This document shows positions 28,735 to 36,382 of a stretch of 64,000 bases of DNA, piece after piece. The notes beneath the pieces were generated by a model. That model worked only from the letters and a program-made list of their open reading frames with translations. It was not told the origin of the DNA and made no database searches. Made by a program: the position numbers and the translations under genes. Numbering within the stretch: position 1 is the stretch's first letter; the number at the start of each line of letters is the position of its first letter. The stretch comes from an uncultured Sutterella sp. Lineage in GTDB: Bacteria; Pseudomonadota; Gammaproteobacteria; Burkholderiales; Burkholderiaceae_F. The stretch is taken from contig CAJLHF010000002.1 in assembly GCA_905206365.1 (NCBI GenBank), forward strand, positions 1 through 64,000. The letters are read 5' to 3'.

Positions 28735-30102
28735 TCATTTGCCGATGCAGAACTTGCTGAAAATCATCCCGAGCAGATCGTCGGGCGTCGTTTCCCCAAG
28801 GATGCTCCCGAGCGCCTGACCGGCCAAACGAAGCTCCTCGGCAAAGAGGTCCATCATCCCGCCGTCCTGAGCTACCCGAAGCGCGCACTCGACGTGTTCG
28901 AGCGCAGCGCGCAACGCTTCGAGATGGCGCTCCCGCGCCATAAAAAGACCATCCGTCGTCGACGCGACGCCTGCGGCGCAGAGCAATGCTTCGCGCAACG
29001 CTTCGAGACCGTCGCGGGTCTTGGCGGAAATGAGCACGGCCCCTTCGGGCACGACTTTGCGACCCGCATCCGCCTTGTTTGCGACCGTAATGAGTGGCGT
29101 GCGCGGACGCACGTGCCGCATAACCAATTCGAGCACTTCGGGTTCGTCGACGATGCCGCCCGAGGCATCGACGAGGTGTAGCACGACATCGGCACGCGAC
29201 GCCGCCTCAAGCGTGCGCTCAATCCCCTTCGATTCGACGATGTCGTCGGTACGACGCAAACCCGCCGTATCGACGATACGGATGGGAACGCCACGCACCG
29301 TCACCCAGTGCTCGATCCGGTCGCGGGTCGTGCCGGCCACGTCCGTCACGATCGCCACCTCTTCGCCCGCCAAGGCATTTAGGAGACTCGACTTGCCGAC
29401 GTTGGGACTGCCCACAAGGGTGACGGAGATCCCGTCGCGAAGCACTCGCCCCTGCACGGCATTGTCGAGAACGCCCTTCAGGGCGTCGGCGACCGATCGG
29501 GTGCGCTCGAGAATGCGCCCTTCGGCTAAAAAGTCCGTTTCCTCTTCGGGAAAATCGAGTGCGGCCTCCACGAAGGCGCGCAGCTCGTCGACCTGCAAGC
29601 CCACGTCGCGCACGCGATCCGAAAAGTCGCCCGAGAGACTGCGAACGGCCGCATGCGCGGCCGATTCGCTCACGGCGTCAATCAGGTCGCTCACGGCCTC
29701 GGCCTGCGCCAAATCCATGCGGCCGTTGAGGAAGGCACGCTTGGTGAATTCGCCCGGTTCTGCCAGACGGAAATGCAAATGCCGGCACTTCTCCAAAACC
29801 GTGCGGACAATCATGCGAAGAAGCACCGGACCACCGTGCGCCTGAATTTCGAGAACGCTCTCCCCCGTGTAGCTCGAGGGCCCCGGGAAGTGAAGCACGA
29901 TCGCCTCATCAAGGAGTTCCCCCGAGGCGTCGAGAACCGGGTAGAGATGCGCGTGCCGGGGCGTGAACGAACGCCCGGGAAAGAGCGCATCCAGGACGTC
30001 CGCATCGAAGTCTTTCGGGAAAGAAAGACGAACGATACCGACGCCGCCGCGTCCCGCGGCGGTAGCGACGGCAACGATCGGATCCTTGTCGCTTGCTGAC
30101 AT
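28735..30102 (-). CDS. mnmE: tRNA modification GTPase MnmE (TrmE)
   Basis: Partner of MnmG in wobble-uridine modification. 455 aa from ATG 30102, which has a strong GAGGAGGAAG site; the open frame extends further but without family sequence. Formyl-THF-binding N-domain (DPIVAVATAAGRGGVGIVRL, RAFLNGRMDLAQAEAVSDLI), G domain inserted at about 215-380 with G1 GSPNVGKSSLLNALAG, G2/G3 VAGTTRD and DTAGLR, G4 NKAD, and the catalytic C-terminal tail FCIGK. Divergent from the small gene at 30194. Confidence 0.97.
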   Translation of the reverse strand: MSASDKDPIVAVATAAGRGGVGIVRLSFPKDFDADVLDALFPGRSFTPRHAHLYPVLDASGELLDEAIVLHFPGPSSYTGESVLEIQAHGGPVLLRMIVRTVLEKCRHLHFRLAEPGEFTKRAFLNGRMDLAQAEAVSDLIDAVSESAAHAAVRSLSGDFSDRVRDVGLQVDELRAFVEAALDFPEEETDFLAEGRILERTRSVADALKGVLDNAVQGRVLRDGISVTLVGSPNVGKSSLLNALAGEEVAIVTDVAGTTRDRIEHWVTVRGVPIRIVDTAGLRRTDDIVESKGIERTLEAASRADVVLHLVDASGGIVDEPEVLELVMRHVRPRTPLITVANKADAGRKVVPEGAVLISAKTRDGLEALREALLCAAGVASTTDGLFMARERHLEALRAALEHVECALRVAQDGGMMDLFAEELRLAGQALGSILGETTPDDLLGMIFSKFCIGK

Positions 30103-30193
30103 TCTGAAACTTCCTCCTCGGATGAGGCCGACAGTGCGGCTCCACCTCATGTTAACGTGAGAGGCCTTCAACACCCACTGTTTCTTTCCAGCA

Positions 30194-30502
30194 ATGTCGA
30201 TTCGACCCCGAAAGCCCGATGAGGGCGGTTTTTTCGGCCCGGCCCTGACGGGCGCTTGTCTCGCCGTAGTGCTTTCTGTCCCGACCGCGGCCTTCACGGC
30301 GTCTTTTTTCGGCGACACCTACGAGGTGCGCGCCACTGTGTACGGCCTTCTTTTGCTTTGGGTCGTCACGGGCTCGATCCTAATTTTCGCGCGTACGTAC
30401 AAGAAGGAGCGAAAACTCCCGACCCCGGGACGCATCTTTCTGTGGTTTGCCTCCGTGTGGCTCTGGCCCCTGCTTCTCATCTTCGGCAAGCGTCGGGACT
30501 AA
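30194..30502 (+). CDS. Small conserved-looking membrane protein, unknown
   Basis: 102 aa, not recognised. Polar, basic N-terminus (MSIRPRKPDEGG), then three hydrophobic stretches at about 16-36, 48-66 and 79-97, with a basic loop TYKKERKLPTPGR between the second and third and a basic end KRRD. This pattern suggests a three-pass inner-membrane protein obeying positive-inside rules. It is the only plus-strand gene in a long minus-strand block, divergent from mnmE (91 nt) and closed by the terminator at 30529-30565. Coding is supported by composition, membrane pattern and the flanking signals, not by a known family. Confidence 0.65.
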   Translation: MSIRPRKPDEGGFFGPALTGACLAVVLSVPTAAFTASFFGDTYEVRATVYGLLLLWVVTGSILIFARTYKKERKLPTPGRIFLWFASVWLWPLLLIFGKRRD

Positions 30503-30528
30503 CACCCTTTACCGAAGCAGAAAAGAAA

Positions 30529-30565
30529 AAAACCGAGTCGACCGCGCGGGCGGCGTCTCGGTTTT
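30529..30565. terminator. Bidirectional terminator, small membrane gene / yidC
   Basis: Stem AAAACCGAG (30529-30537) with CTCGGTTTT (30557-30565) and a GC-rich inner loop; A-run before and T-run after, so it works on both strands. Confidence 0.85.
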
Positions 30566-30593
30566 TTTCGTCGAACGGAAGGGACCGTCAAGC

Positions 30594-32282
30594 TTACTTC
30601 ATGCGAGCGGCACGCTCGGCGGCGATGGTCTTATTGATCCACCACTGCTGCAGTATCGAGAGCACGTTGTTCGTGAGCCAGTAGAGCACCAAACCGGCCG
30701 CAAACACGAAGAACATGACCGAGAACACGACCGGCATGATGTACATGATGCGGGCCTGCGTCGGATCCGTGGGCTTCGGGTTGAGGAAGATCTGCAGGAA
30801 CATTGTGGCAGCCATCAGAGTCGGCAGAACGAACCAGGGATCGGGCATGGCCAAGTCCTGAACCCAGAGCATCCAGTCGGCGCCGCGCAACTCGACCGAG
30901 CCCTGAAGCACCCAGTAGAGCGCGAGGAAGACAGGGATCTGAAGCATGATCGGGAGGCAGCCGCCGACGGGGTTGATTTTCTCCGTACGGTAAAGTTCCA
31001 TCATCGCCTGGTTGAGACGCTGCTTATCGTCCTTGTACTTGTCCTGCAGGGCCTTCATGCGGGGCGTGATTTCCTTCATGCGAGCCATCGAGCGGTAGCC
31101 GGCAGCCGAAATTGGGTAGAGAACCGCCTTCACGATGCAGGTGAGGAGCACGATCGCCCAGCCCCAGTTCCCGACAATGCCGTAGAGGAACGAGAGAAGC
31201 CAGTAGATGGGCTTGGCAAGGAACGTGAGCCAGCCGTAGTCGACCACGAGTTCAAGACCCGGGGCGAGCTTTTCGAGGCGTTCCTGAGCCTGAGGACCGC
31301 TGTAGAGCATGGCCGTGTCGGAGGCAGTGGCGCCCGGGGCGATTTCCTTCATCGGAATGAGGGTACCGATGGCGAAGAGATCCTTGCCGACTTCGCGGGC
31401 GTAGTTTTCGCGCGATTCGCCCTGCGTCGGGATCCAAGCACTCACGAAGTGGTGCTGGATCATGGCAATCCAACCGTTGTCGGTCTTCGCTTCGAACGAC
31501 GCGCTCTTGTCAGCCACGTCCGCAAAGGCGAGCTTCTGGAAGTTTTCTTCGTCCGTATAGACGGCCGGACCGGTGAAGGTCGAGTACATCGAGCTTTCGC
31601 CTTCGGGCTTGCCGCCGTCGCGGGTGATCTGATAGTAAACCGACGGCATCACCGGTGTCGAACCCATATTCTGAACGTCCGTCTTCACCGCGATGCCGTA
31701 GTTGCCGCGCGTGAACGTAAAGGTCTTCGTGACCTTCACGCCACCCTTTTCGGCTTCAAACACAACGTCGAGCGTGTCCTTGTCGCCGAGGTCCGTGTCC
31801 TTGCTCACGAGCTTGAACGCGTCCTGATGATTCGGGTAGGCGCCGCCCACGAGTCCAGTCTGAGCGAGGTACGTGCGGTTGGGCGTCGTTTCGAAGAGCA
31901 CGACGTTGCCGAGATTTTCGGCGGGCTTACGGCCGAGAACGAGGCCAGCAAGCCCCACTTCCGTCCAGTCGGCCTGACGGGGAATCTGCGTCATTTCGGT
32001 GCGCACGATGCGCGCACCGACGAGGTCAAACGTCACCTGCAGACGATCGGTCTTCACCACGACGGGGTCGGACACCTTTTCAGCCTGCGCTTCCGTCACG
32101 ACCGACGAAGTGTTCGGAGCAGCAACGGGCACGCTCGAAGCCGCATCCGTCGTTTGCGTCGCGGCTTCTTCCGTGTGGAAGAAGGAATGACCGCCCTTGT
32201 AGACCTGATAGTTGTCCCAAAGGAGGAAAAGCGAAGTAAAGAGGATCACCCACAAGAGGGCGCGCTGAAATTCTTTTCCCAT
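30594..32282 (-). CDS. yidC: Membrane protein insertase YidC
   Basis: Inserts and folds inner-membrane proteins, alone or with SecYEG. 562 aa, Gram-negative form: N-terminal helix (about 7-25), a large periplasmic beta-domain (about 60-335: VVKTDRLQVTFDLVGARIVR, FTFTRGNYGIAVKTDVQN), then the conserved five-helix core (GNWGWAIVLLTCIVKAVLYP, PVGGCLPIMLQIPVFLALYW, NVLSILQQWWINK). The motif SMARMKEITPRMKALQDKYK marks the coiled cytoplasmic loop C1. Follows yidD by 15 nt. Confidence 0.98.
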   Translation of the reverse strand: MGKEFQRALLWVILFTSLFLLWDNYQVYKGGHSFFHTEEAATQTTDAASSVPVAAPNTSSVVTEAQAEKVSDPVVVKTDRLQVTFDLVGARIVRTEMTQIPRQADWTEVGLAGLVLGRKPAENLGNVVLFETTPNRTYLAQTGLVGGAYPNHQDAFKLVSKDTDLGDKDTLDVVFEAEKGGVKVTKTFTFTRGNYGIAVKTDVQNMGSTPVMPSVYYQITRDGGKPEGESSMYSTFTGPAVYTDEENFQKLAFADVADKSASFEAKTDNGWIAMIQHHFVSAWIPTQGESRENYAREVGKDLFAIGTLIPMKEIAPGATASDTAMLYSGPQAQERLEKLAPGLELVVDYGWLTFLAKPIYWLLSFLYGIVGNWGWAIVLLTCIVKAVLYPISAAGYRSMARMKEITPRMKALQDKYKDDKQRLNQAMMELYRTEKINPVGGCLPIMLQIPVFLALYWVLQGSVELRGADWMLWVQDLAMPDPWFVLPTLMAATMFLQIFLNPKPTDPTQARIMYIMPVVFSVMFFVFAAGLVLYWLTNNVLSILQQWWINKTIAAERAARMK

Positions 32283-32297
32283 AGGAGAGGCTCTGCT

Positions 32298-32606
32298 TTA
32301 CTTGGTTTGTGAGGTGAAAAGACCGGGACGATCCCGCTTTTCGTCGTCCGATTCGCATGCGCCACACCAGCAACGCCAGCGAAATTTTTCCGGCACGGGG
32401 TCGTAACCCCGTCCGCCCAACGGATGACACCGCAGAAGACGCATCACCGTCAGATAAAGCCCTTTGAGAAAGCCGTGCTTTTCAAAGGACTCGATGGAAT
32501 AGGCCGAGCAGGTCGGCAAATACCTACACTCCCTCCCGACCCAGGGCGAGAGACACAGTTGATAGAGTCTGATGACTCGTACCGCAAGCCCCGACAAACT
32601 CAACAT
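32298..32606 (-). CDS. yidD: Membrane protein insertion efficiency factor YidD
   Basis: 102-aa short basic protein always found between rnpA and yidC. Carries the hallmark CRYLPTCSAYSIESFEKHG and RCHPLGGRGYDPVP motifs. The initiation codon overlaps the end of rnpA by 7 nt. Confidence 0.95.
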   Translation of the reverse strand: MLSLSGLAVRVIRLYQLCLSPWVGRECRYLPTCSAYSIESFEKHGFLKGLYLTVMRLLRCHPLGGRGYDPVPEKFRWRCWCGACESDDEKRDRPGLFTSQTK

Positions 32607-33061
32607 GTCGAAGCGCCCTTCGTCCGTTCGGCAAGGCGCGAAACGAGTCGTCGGAGAAGTGTGTTGGCATCGGCGCGCAACGTCCGTTTGAGCGCGCGCA
32701 CCGCCTCACGATCACCCGCCTCGACGAGCGGCGTTTTGAGGCGAAGCGAAACGTCCAGACCTTCGGTTTCGTTCATGCGGGCGAGAATCTCCCCCGCCTC
32801 ATGACGAGCCGACTCCCGCAAAACGCGCTTCACAAGCGCGCGATCCACGGAACGCGGTGAATTCCGCTTGCCGACCGTGATGCCGAATCGCAGCGAACCC
32901 GGCCGGTCCGGCTGCTTCATGACCGTGGCCGAGAAGAACCGGGATGACACACGGATGACGTTTTCGCCTCGCGCATGCACAAGTACCCCGTAGTCTGCCG
33001 TCCGTATCAGACGAAGACTCCGGGGAAACGAATTGGCTTTTGCCACAGTGCGCTGAGGCAC
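32600..33061 (-). CDS. rnpA: Ribonuclease P protein component
   Basis: Protein subunit of RNase P, which matures tRNA 5' ends with the RnpB RNA. 153 aa from GTG 33061, chosen because an AGGA site lies 5 nt upstream; the frame is open much further but crosses rpmH. Motifs: NSFPRSLRLIRTADYGVLV and the RNR-like signature seen as FGITVGKRNSPRSVDRALVK and RVLRESAR. 35 nt after rpmH. Confidence 0.93.
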   Translation of the reverse strand: MPQRTVAKANSFPRSLRLIRTADYGVLVHARGENVIRVSSRFFSATVMKQPDRPGSLRFGITVGKRNSPRSVDRALVKRVLRESARHEAGEILARMNETEGLDVSLRLKTPLVEAGDREAVRALKRTLRADANTLLRRLVSRLAERTKGASTC

Positions 33062-33096
33062 GGCGATCCTGCCGTGGAGGGAGCGTCGGCGTTCGC

Positions 33097-33237
33097 TTAG
33101 AGGGCGAGAACGTGACGGCCCTTGGCGCGACGACGGGCGAGAACGCGACGGCCGCCCTTGGTGCGGCTGCGAACCAGGAAGCCGTGCGTACGGGCACGCT
33201 TGACCTTGGAAGGCTGATAGGTACGTTTGGTAGCCAT
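33097..33237 (-). CDS. rpmH: 50S ribosomal protein L34
   Basis: 46-aa ribosomal protein; read directly from the minus strand from ATG 33237 to TAA 33097. It begins MATKRTYQPSKVKRARTHGF and ends RRRAKGRHVLAL, the invariant L34 pattern. First gene of rpmH-rnpA-yidD-yidC. Confidence 0.98.
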   Translation of the reverse strand: MATKRTYQPSKVKRARTHGFLVRSRTKGGRRVLARRRAKGRHVLAL

Positions 33238-33458
33238 GATGAATCCTTAGTTGAGGAATGCACTTGCCGGGGAGTGCTCCCCGAACAAAGAGACGACAAA
33301 TGCCGGACTGGTTCTTCTGATGGTGCTCCCACTCAGCAAAGGGCGAACTGATCCGGAATGAAATACTTCGTGCGGCCCCGGCGACGCCCGGAAGCGTTGA
33401 TCGCACCGGAGGCGGCTTACCGGTCGAACCGATAGCCGAGAACCACGAAAAGTCCGAT

Positions 33459-33488
33459 ATTACACATCATTCAGAGCAACGCTGTCAA
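33459..33488 (-). promoter_or_regulatory. Predicted strong promoter of rpmH-rnpA-yidD-yidC
   Basis: On the minus strand: -35 TTGACA (33483-33488), 18-bp spacer, -10 TGTAAT (33459-33464). Full match at -35 and five of six at -10. It implies a leader of about 215 nt before rpmH. Confidence 0.7.
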
Positions 33489-33755
33489 ACGAATTCCGGA
33501 AAAAATGTGCTCCCGACCGACTCGGCACGTTGCGGCGGCCCCCTCTCCGAGCCTCCGACCCGCGGACCCGAACGGTCGCTCGCACTAGAATGCACGTATT
33601 TGAGACTTCGTCAAGCGACTTGTTCCCCGCCGGCGCACGCCAAGGAATCTGTGGATAAGTCATAATGAATGGTTCGCTGCCGAGACCTCAGTTGGGCCTC
33701 GGTCGTTTTACGGTCACGGGCGCTCGCGCGCCTCTTACTGAAACTGAAAGCACCT
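33489..33755. promoter_or_regulatory. dnaA upstream region with one perfect DnaA box
   Basis: No gene found. One perfect DnaA box (TGTGGATAA, 33650-33658) lies about 100 bp before the dnaA ATG, consistent with autoregulation. The rest is not AT-rich and shows no further clear box, so by itself it makes a poor origin. Confidence 0.6.
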
Positions 33756-35120
33756 ATGAACGAATTCTGGACAGCGTGCCTTGCCGAGCTACAAAAGTTC
33801 GTGAAACACACGCCGAGCATCTACTCCACCTGGTTCGCCGTGCTCACACCCGTTGCCTGGGATCCCGAGAGCTCGTCGCTCACGCTCGAGGCCCCCGCCG
33901 TCAAGGTTCCGACGATCCGCGCCCAGTTTCTGAAAACGATCGAGTCGATGGCGACGATTGCCAATCAGAATCGCCCCGTGACGATCACGCTTGTTCCCGC
34001 GCAGTACCAGCCCGTTCGCGCTCCGGAGCCCGCCGCTCCGGTCACCTCGGCGCTCGACCAGCAGCGCCGCGAAGAAACGGGCCTTCTGCCCGGACTAACG
34101 TTCGAAAATTACGTGAACGGCAATGCCAATCAGCTGGCGGTCGCCGCCGCCGAACACGTCGCGGCCACGGCCGGCAGTCAGTACAACCCGCTCTATATTT
34201 ACGGTGGCGTGGGCCTCGGAAAGACCCACCTCATGCAGGCGATCGGTCATCGGTACCTCGATCTGCACCCGCGGGCTCGCGTTCGCTGCGTTTCCGCCCA
34301 GGAATTCATCAACGAGTACACGACGGCCGTTCGCGAATCGAGCACCAAAGGGCATACTAGCCTTCAGCGCTTCGACGAGCGCTACAGCAACCTCGACCTA
34401 TTGCTCATTGACGACGTGCAGTCGCTCTCGGGCGCCAAAGGCTCTCAGGGACAGTTTTTCCGAGCTTTCGAGGCGCTCGTGCCACACAACAAGCAGCTCG
34501 TGATCACGTCGGATACCTATACGCGCGGACTGAAGGACATTGAACCGCGCCTCATTTCGCGTCTCTCCCAAGGGCTTTCGGTTGCGATCGAGCCGCCCGA
34601 ATTCGAGATGCGCACGGCAATTCTTCTCAACAAGGCGAAAGCCATGGGAGTCGATCTACCCGACGAAGTGGCGGCCTTCATCGCCAAGCGCCTGAAGTCG
34701 AACGTGCGTGAACTTGAAGGCGCCCTCCAGCAGGTGGTCGCCTACCAGCAGTTCCAGCCCGCCGCACATCGCGAAATCACGATCGACGTGGCCAAGCGCG
34801 TGCTTCGAGACCAGTTCACCGTGGTCAACAACCTCATCACGATCGAGAACATCCAGAAGACAGTTGCCGACTACTACAAGATCAAGGTGGCCGACATGCA
34901 CTCCAAACGCCGTCCGGCCAACATTGCGCATCCGCGCCAAATCGCCATGTACCTCACGAAGGAACTCACTCAACACAGCCTGCCCGAGATCGGTGAAAAC
35001 TTCGGGGGCCGGGACCATACGACGGTGATGCACGCCGTCCGCAAGATTTCGCAGGAACGTCTGAGCAACGCCGAACTCAACCACGAGCTTCACGTTCTCG
35101 AGCAGATGATCCGCGGGTAA
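33756..35120 (+). CDS. dnaA: Chromosomal replication initiator DnaA
   Basis: Binds DnaA boxes and melts the origin. 454 aa from ATG 33756 (MNEFWTACLAELQ, the usual domain I start). Domain II is short (about 85-115). AAA+ domain: Walker A YGGVGLGKTHLMQAIG, Walker B LDLLLIDDVQSL, arginine-finger region LISRLSQGL, sensor 2 region SNVRELEGAL. Domain IV ends with the box-reading signature GGRDHTTVMHAVRKI. An in-frame start at 33669 adds non-family sequence. Followed by dnaN after 21 nt. Confidence 0.98.
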   Translation: MNEFWTACLAELQKFVKHTPSIYSTWFAVLTPVAWDPESSSLTLEAPAVKVPTIRAQFLKTIESMATIANQNRPVTITLVPAQYQPVRAPEPAAPVTSALDQQRREETGLLPGLTFENYVNGNANQLAVAAAEHVAATAGSQYNPLYIYGGVGLGKTHLMQAIGHRYLDLHPRARVRCVSAQEFINEYTTAVRESSTKGHTSLQRFDERYSNLDLLLIDDVQSLSGAKGSQGQFFRAFEALVPHNKQLVITSDTYTRGLKDIEPRLISRLSQGLSVAIEPPEFEMRTAILLNKAKAMGVDLPDEVAAFIAKRLKSNVRELEGALQQVVAYQQFQPAAHREITIDVAKRVLRDQFTVVNNLITIENIQKTVADYYKIKVADMHSKRRPANIAHPRQIAMYLTKELTQHSLPEIGENFGGRDHTTVMHAVRKISQERLSNAELNHELHVLEQMIRG

Positions 35121-35141
35121 TTTTTCAGACTCTGAACCATC

Positions 35142-36269
35142 ATGAAGAACATCATTTGCAACTGCGAAGACCTTCTCAAGCCGATCAAAACCGTCAGCGG
35201 GATCGTCGAACGAAACACCAACGTCCCCGTTCTCGGCAACATCCTCATCGAACAGAAGGGGCGTGAAGTCGTTTTCGTCACCACCGACCAAGACATTCAG
35301 ATCCGCACGCACGCCGACGTGGGTGTTGAGAGCGAATCGAACTCCTACACCGTGAACGCCCAGAAGATTTCGGACATTCTCGGCACGATGGCCAGCAATC
35401 AGTCCGTGGAAATCGATTTCGAGGAGCCGATGTTGCGCGTCTCGACCGCAAACGGCGTCTTCCAGCTCCAGACGTTGCCCGCCGCGGACTTTCCGACGAT
35501 TCCCGAAGAGCAGTGGCAGGTTCACTTCACGGTGAGCTCGAAGACGTTGCGCCATATCCTCACGATGACCGCCTTTGCCATGGCCGGCAAAGACGTGCGC
35601 TACTACCTGAACGGCGTCCTGCTCATCGTCGATCCGCAGGCAGTACGGTGCGTTGCGACCGACACGCACCGTCTGGCCTACTGCGAAGCACAGTTGAACG
35701 ACGAGACGGCCGAGCTCGGTGCCGACAGTCACCTTGAGATGATCCTTCCCCGCAAGACCGTGCGCGAACTGTTGCGCATTCTTCCCGAGGACGATTCGCC
35801 GGTCGCCGTGAAGGGAGCCGATTTGCAGGTGCTCTTCTCATTCGGCGACGTCGAATTCATGTCGAAGCTGATCGAAGGGAAGTTCCCGGACTACGAACGC
35901 GTGTTGCCCACACCCGACACCAACCCCTGCCAGGTGAACATCAACCGCGAATCGCTCGCCACGGCTCTGCGCCGCGTGCACATCATGATGACGGAGAAGT
36001 TCCACGGCGTACGCTGGATGTTGAGCCGCGGCCTCTTGCAGATTCAGGGTAACAACAACGAACAAGAAGAAGCCACGCAGGACATCCCGATCGACTGGAA
36101 GTGGGACAACCTCGACCTCGGCTTCAACATTCTCTACCTCCTCGACGTGCTTTCCGTGCTGAAGACGACCGACGTCTGTTTCCACTTCGCACCCACGTCG
36201 AAGAGCGTGCTTCTGACGATGCCCGACACGATGAGCTTCCGCTACGTCGTGATGCCGATGCGCATCTAA
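35142..36269 (+). CDS. dnaN: DNA polymerase III sliding clamp (beta subunit)
   Basis: Ring clamp giving processivity to Pol III. 375 aa, three repeated domains of about 120 residues: NTNVPVLGNILIEQKGREVV, YYLNGVLLIVDPQAVRCVAT with DTHRLAYCE, and a third ending in the canonical MPMRI. Standard dnaA-dnaN order; no recF follows in this window, gyrB comes directly. Confidence 0.98.
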   Translation: MKNIICNCEDLLKPIKTVSGIVERNTNVPVLGNILIEQKGREVVFVTTDQDIQIRTHADVGVESESNSYTVNAQKISDILGTMASNQSVEIDFEEPMLRVSTANGVFQLQTLPAADFPTIPEEQWQVHFTVSSKTLRHILTMTAFAMAGKDVRYYLNGVLLIVDPQAVRCVATDTHRLAYCEAQLNDETAELGADSHLEMILPRKTVRELLRILPEDDSPVAVKGADLQVLFSFGDVEFMSKLIEGKFPDYERVLPTPDTNPCQVNINRESLATALRRVHIMMTEKFHGVRWMLSRGLLQIQGNNNEQEEATQDIPIDWKWDNLDLGFNILYLLDVLSVLKTTDVCFHFAPTSKSVLLTMPDTMSFRYVVMPMRI

Positions 36270-36382
36270 CCCACCCCCCTTTCGCGTTTCCTCCCCCTCG
36301 AAGCGGAGGGAATGCGGTTCGGGTCCGATGACCGAAGCGTCTCGGACCACACCGCTTTTAAAAGCGGTTCGAGGAGACATTG

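Noticed and set aside
33460..33663. 67-codon minus-strand frame upstream of dnaA
   Set aside because: Crosses the rpmH promoter and has no protein-like pattern.
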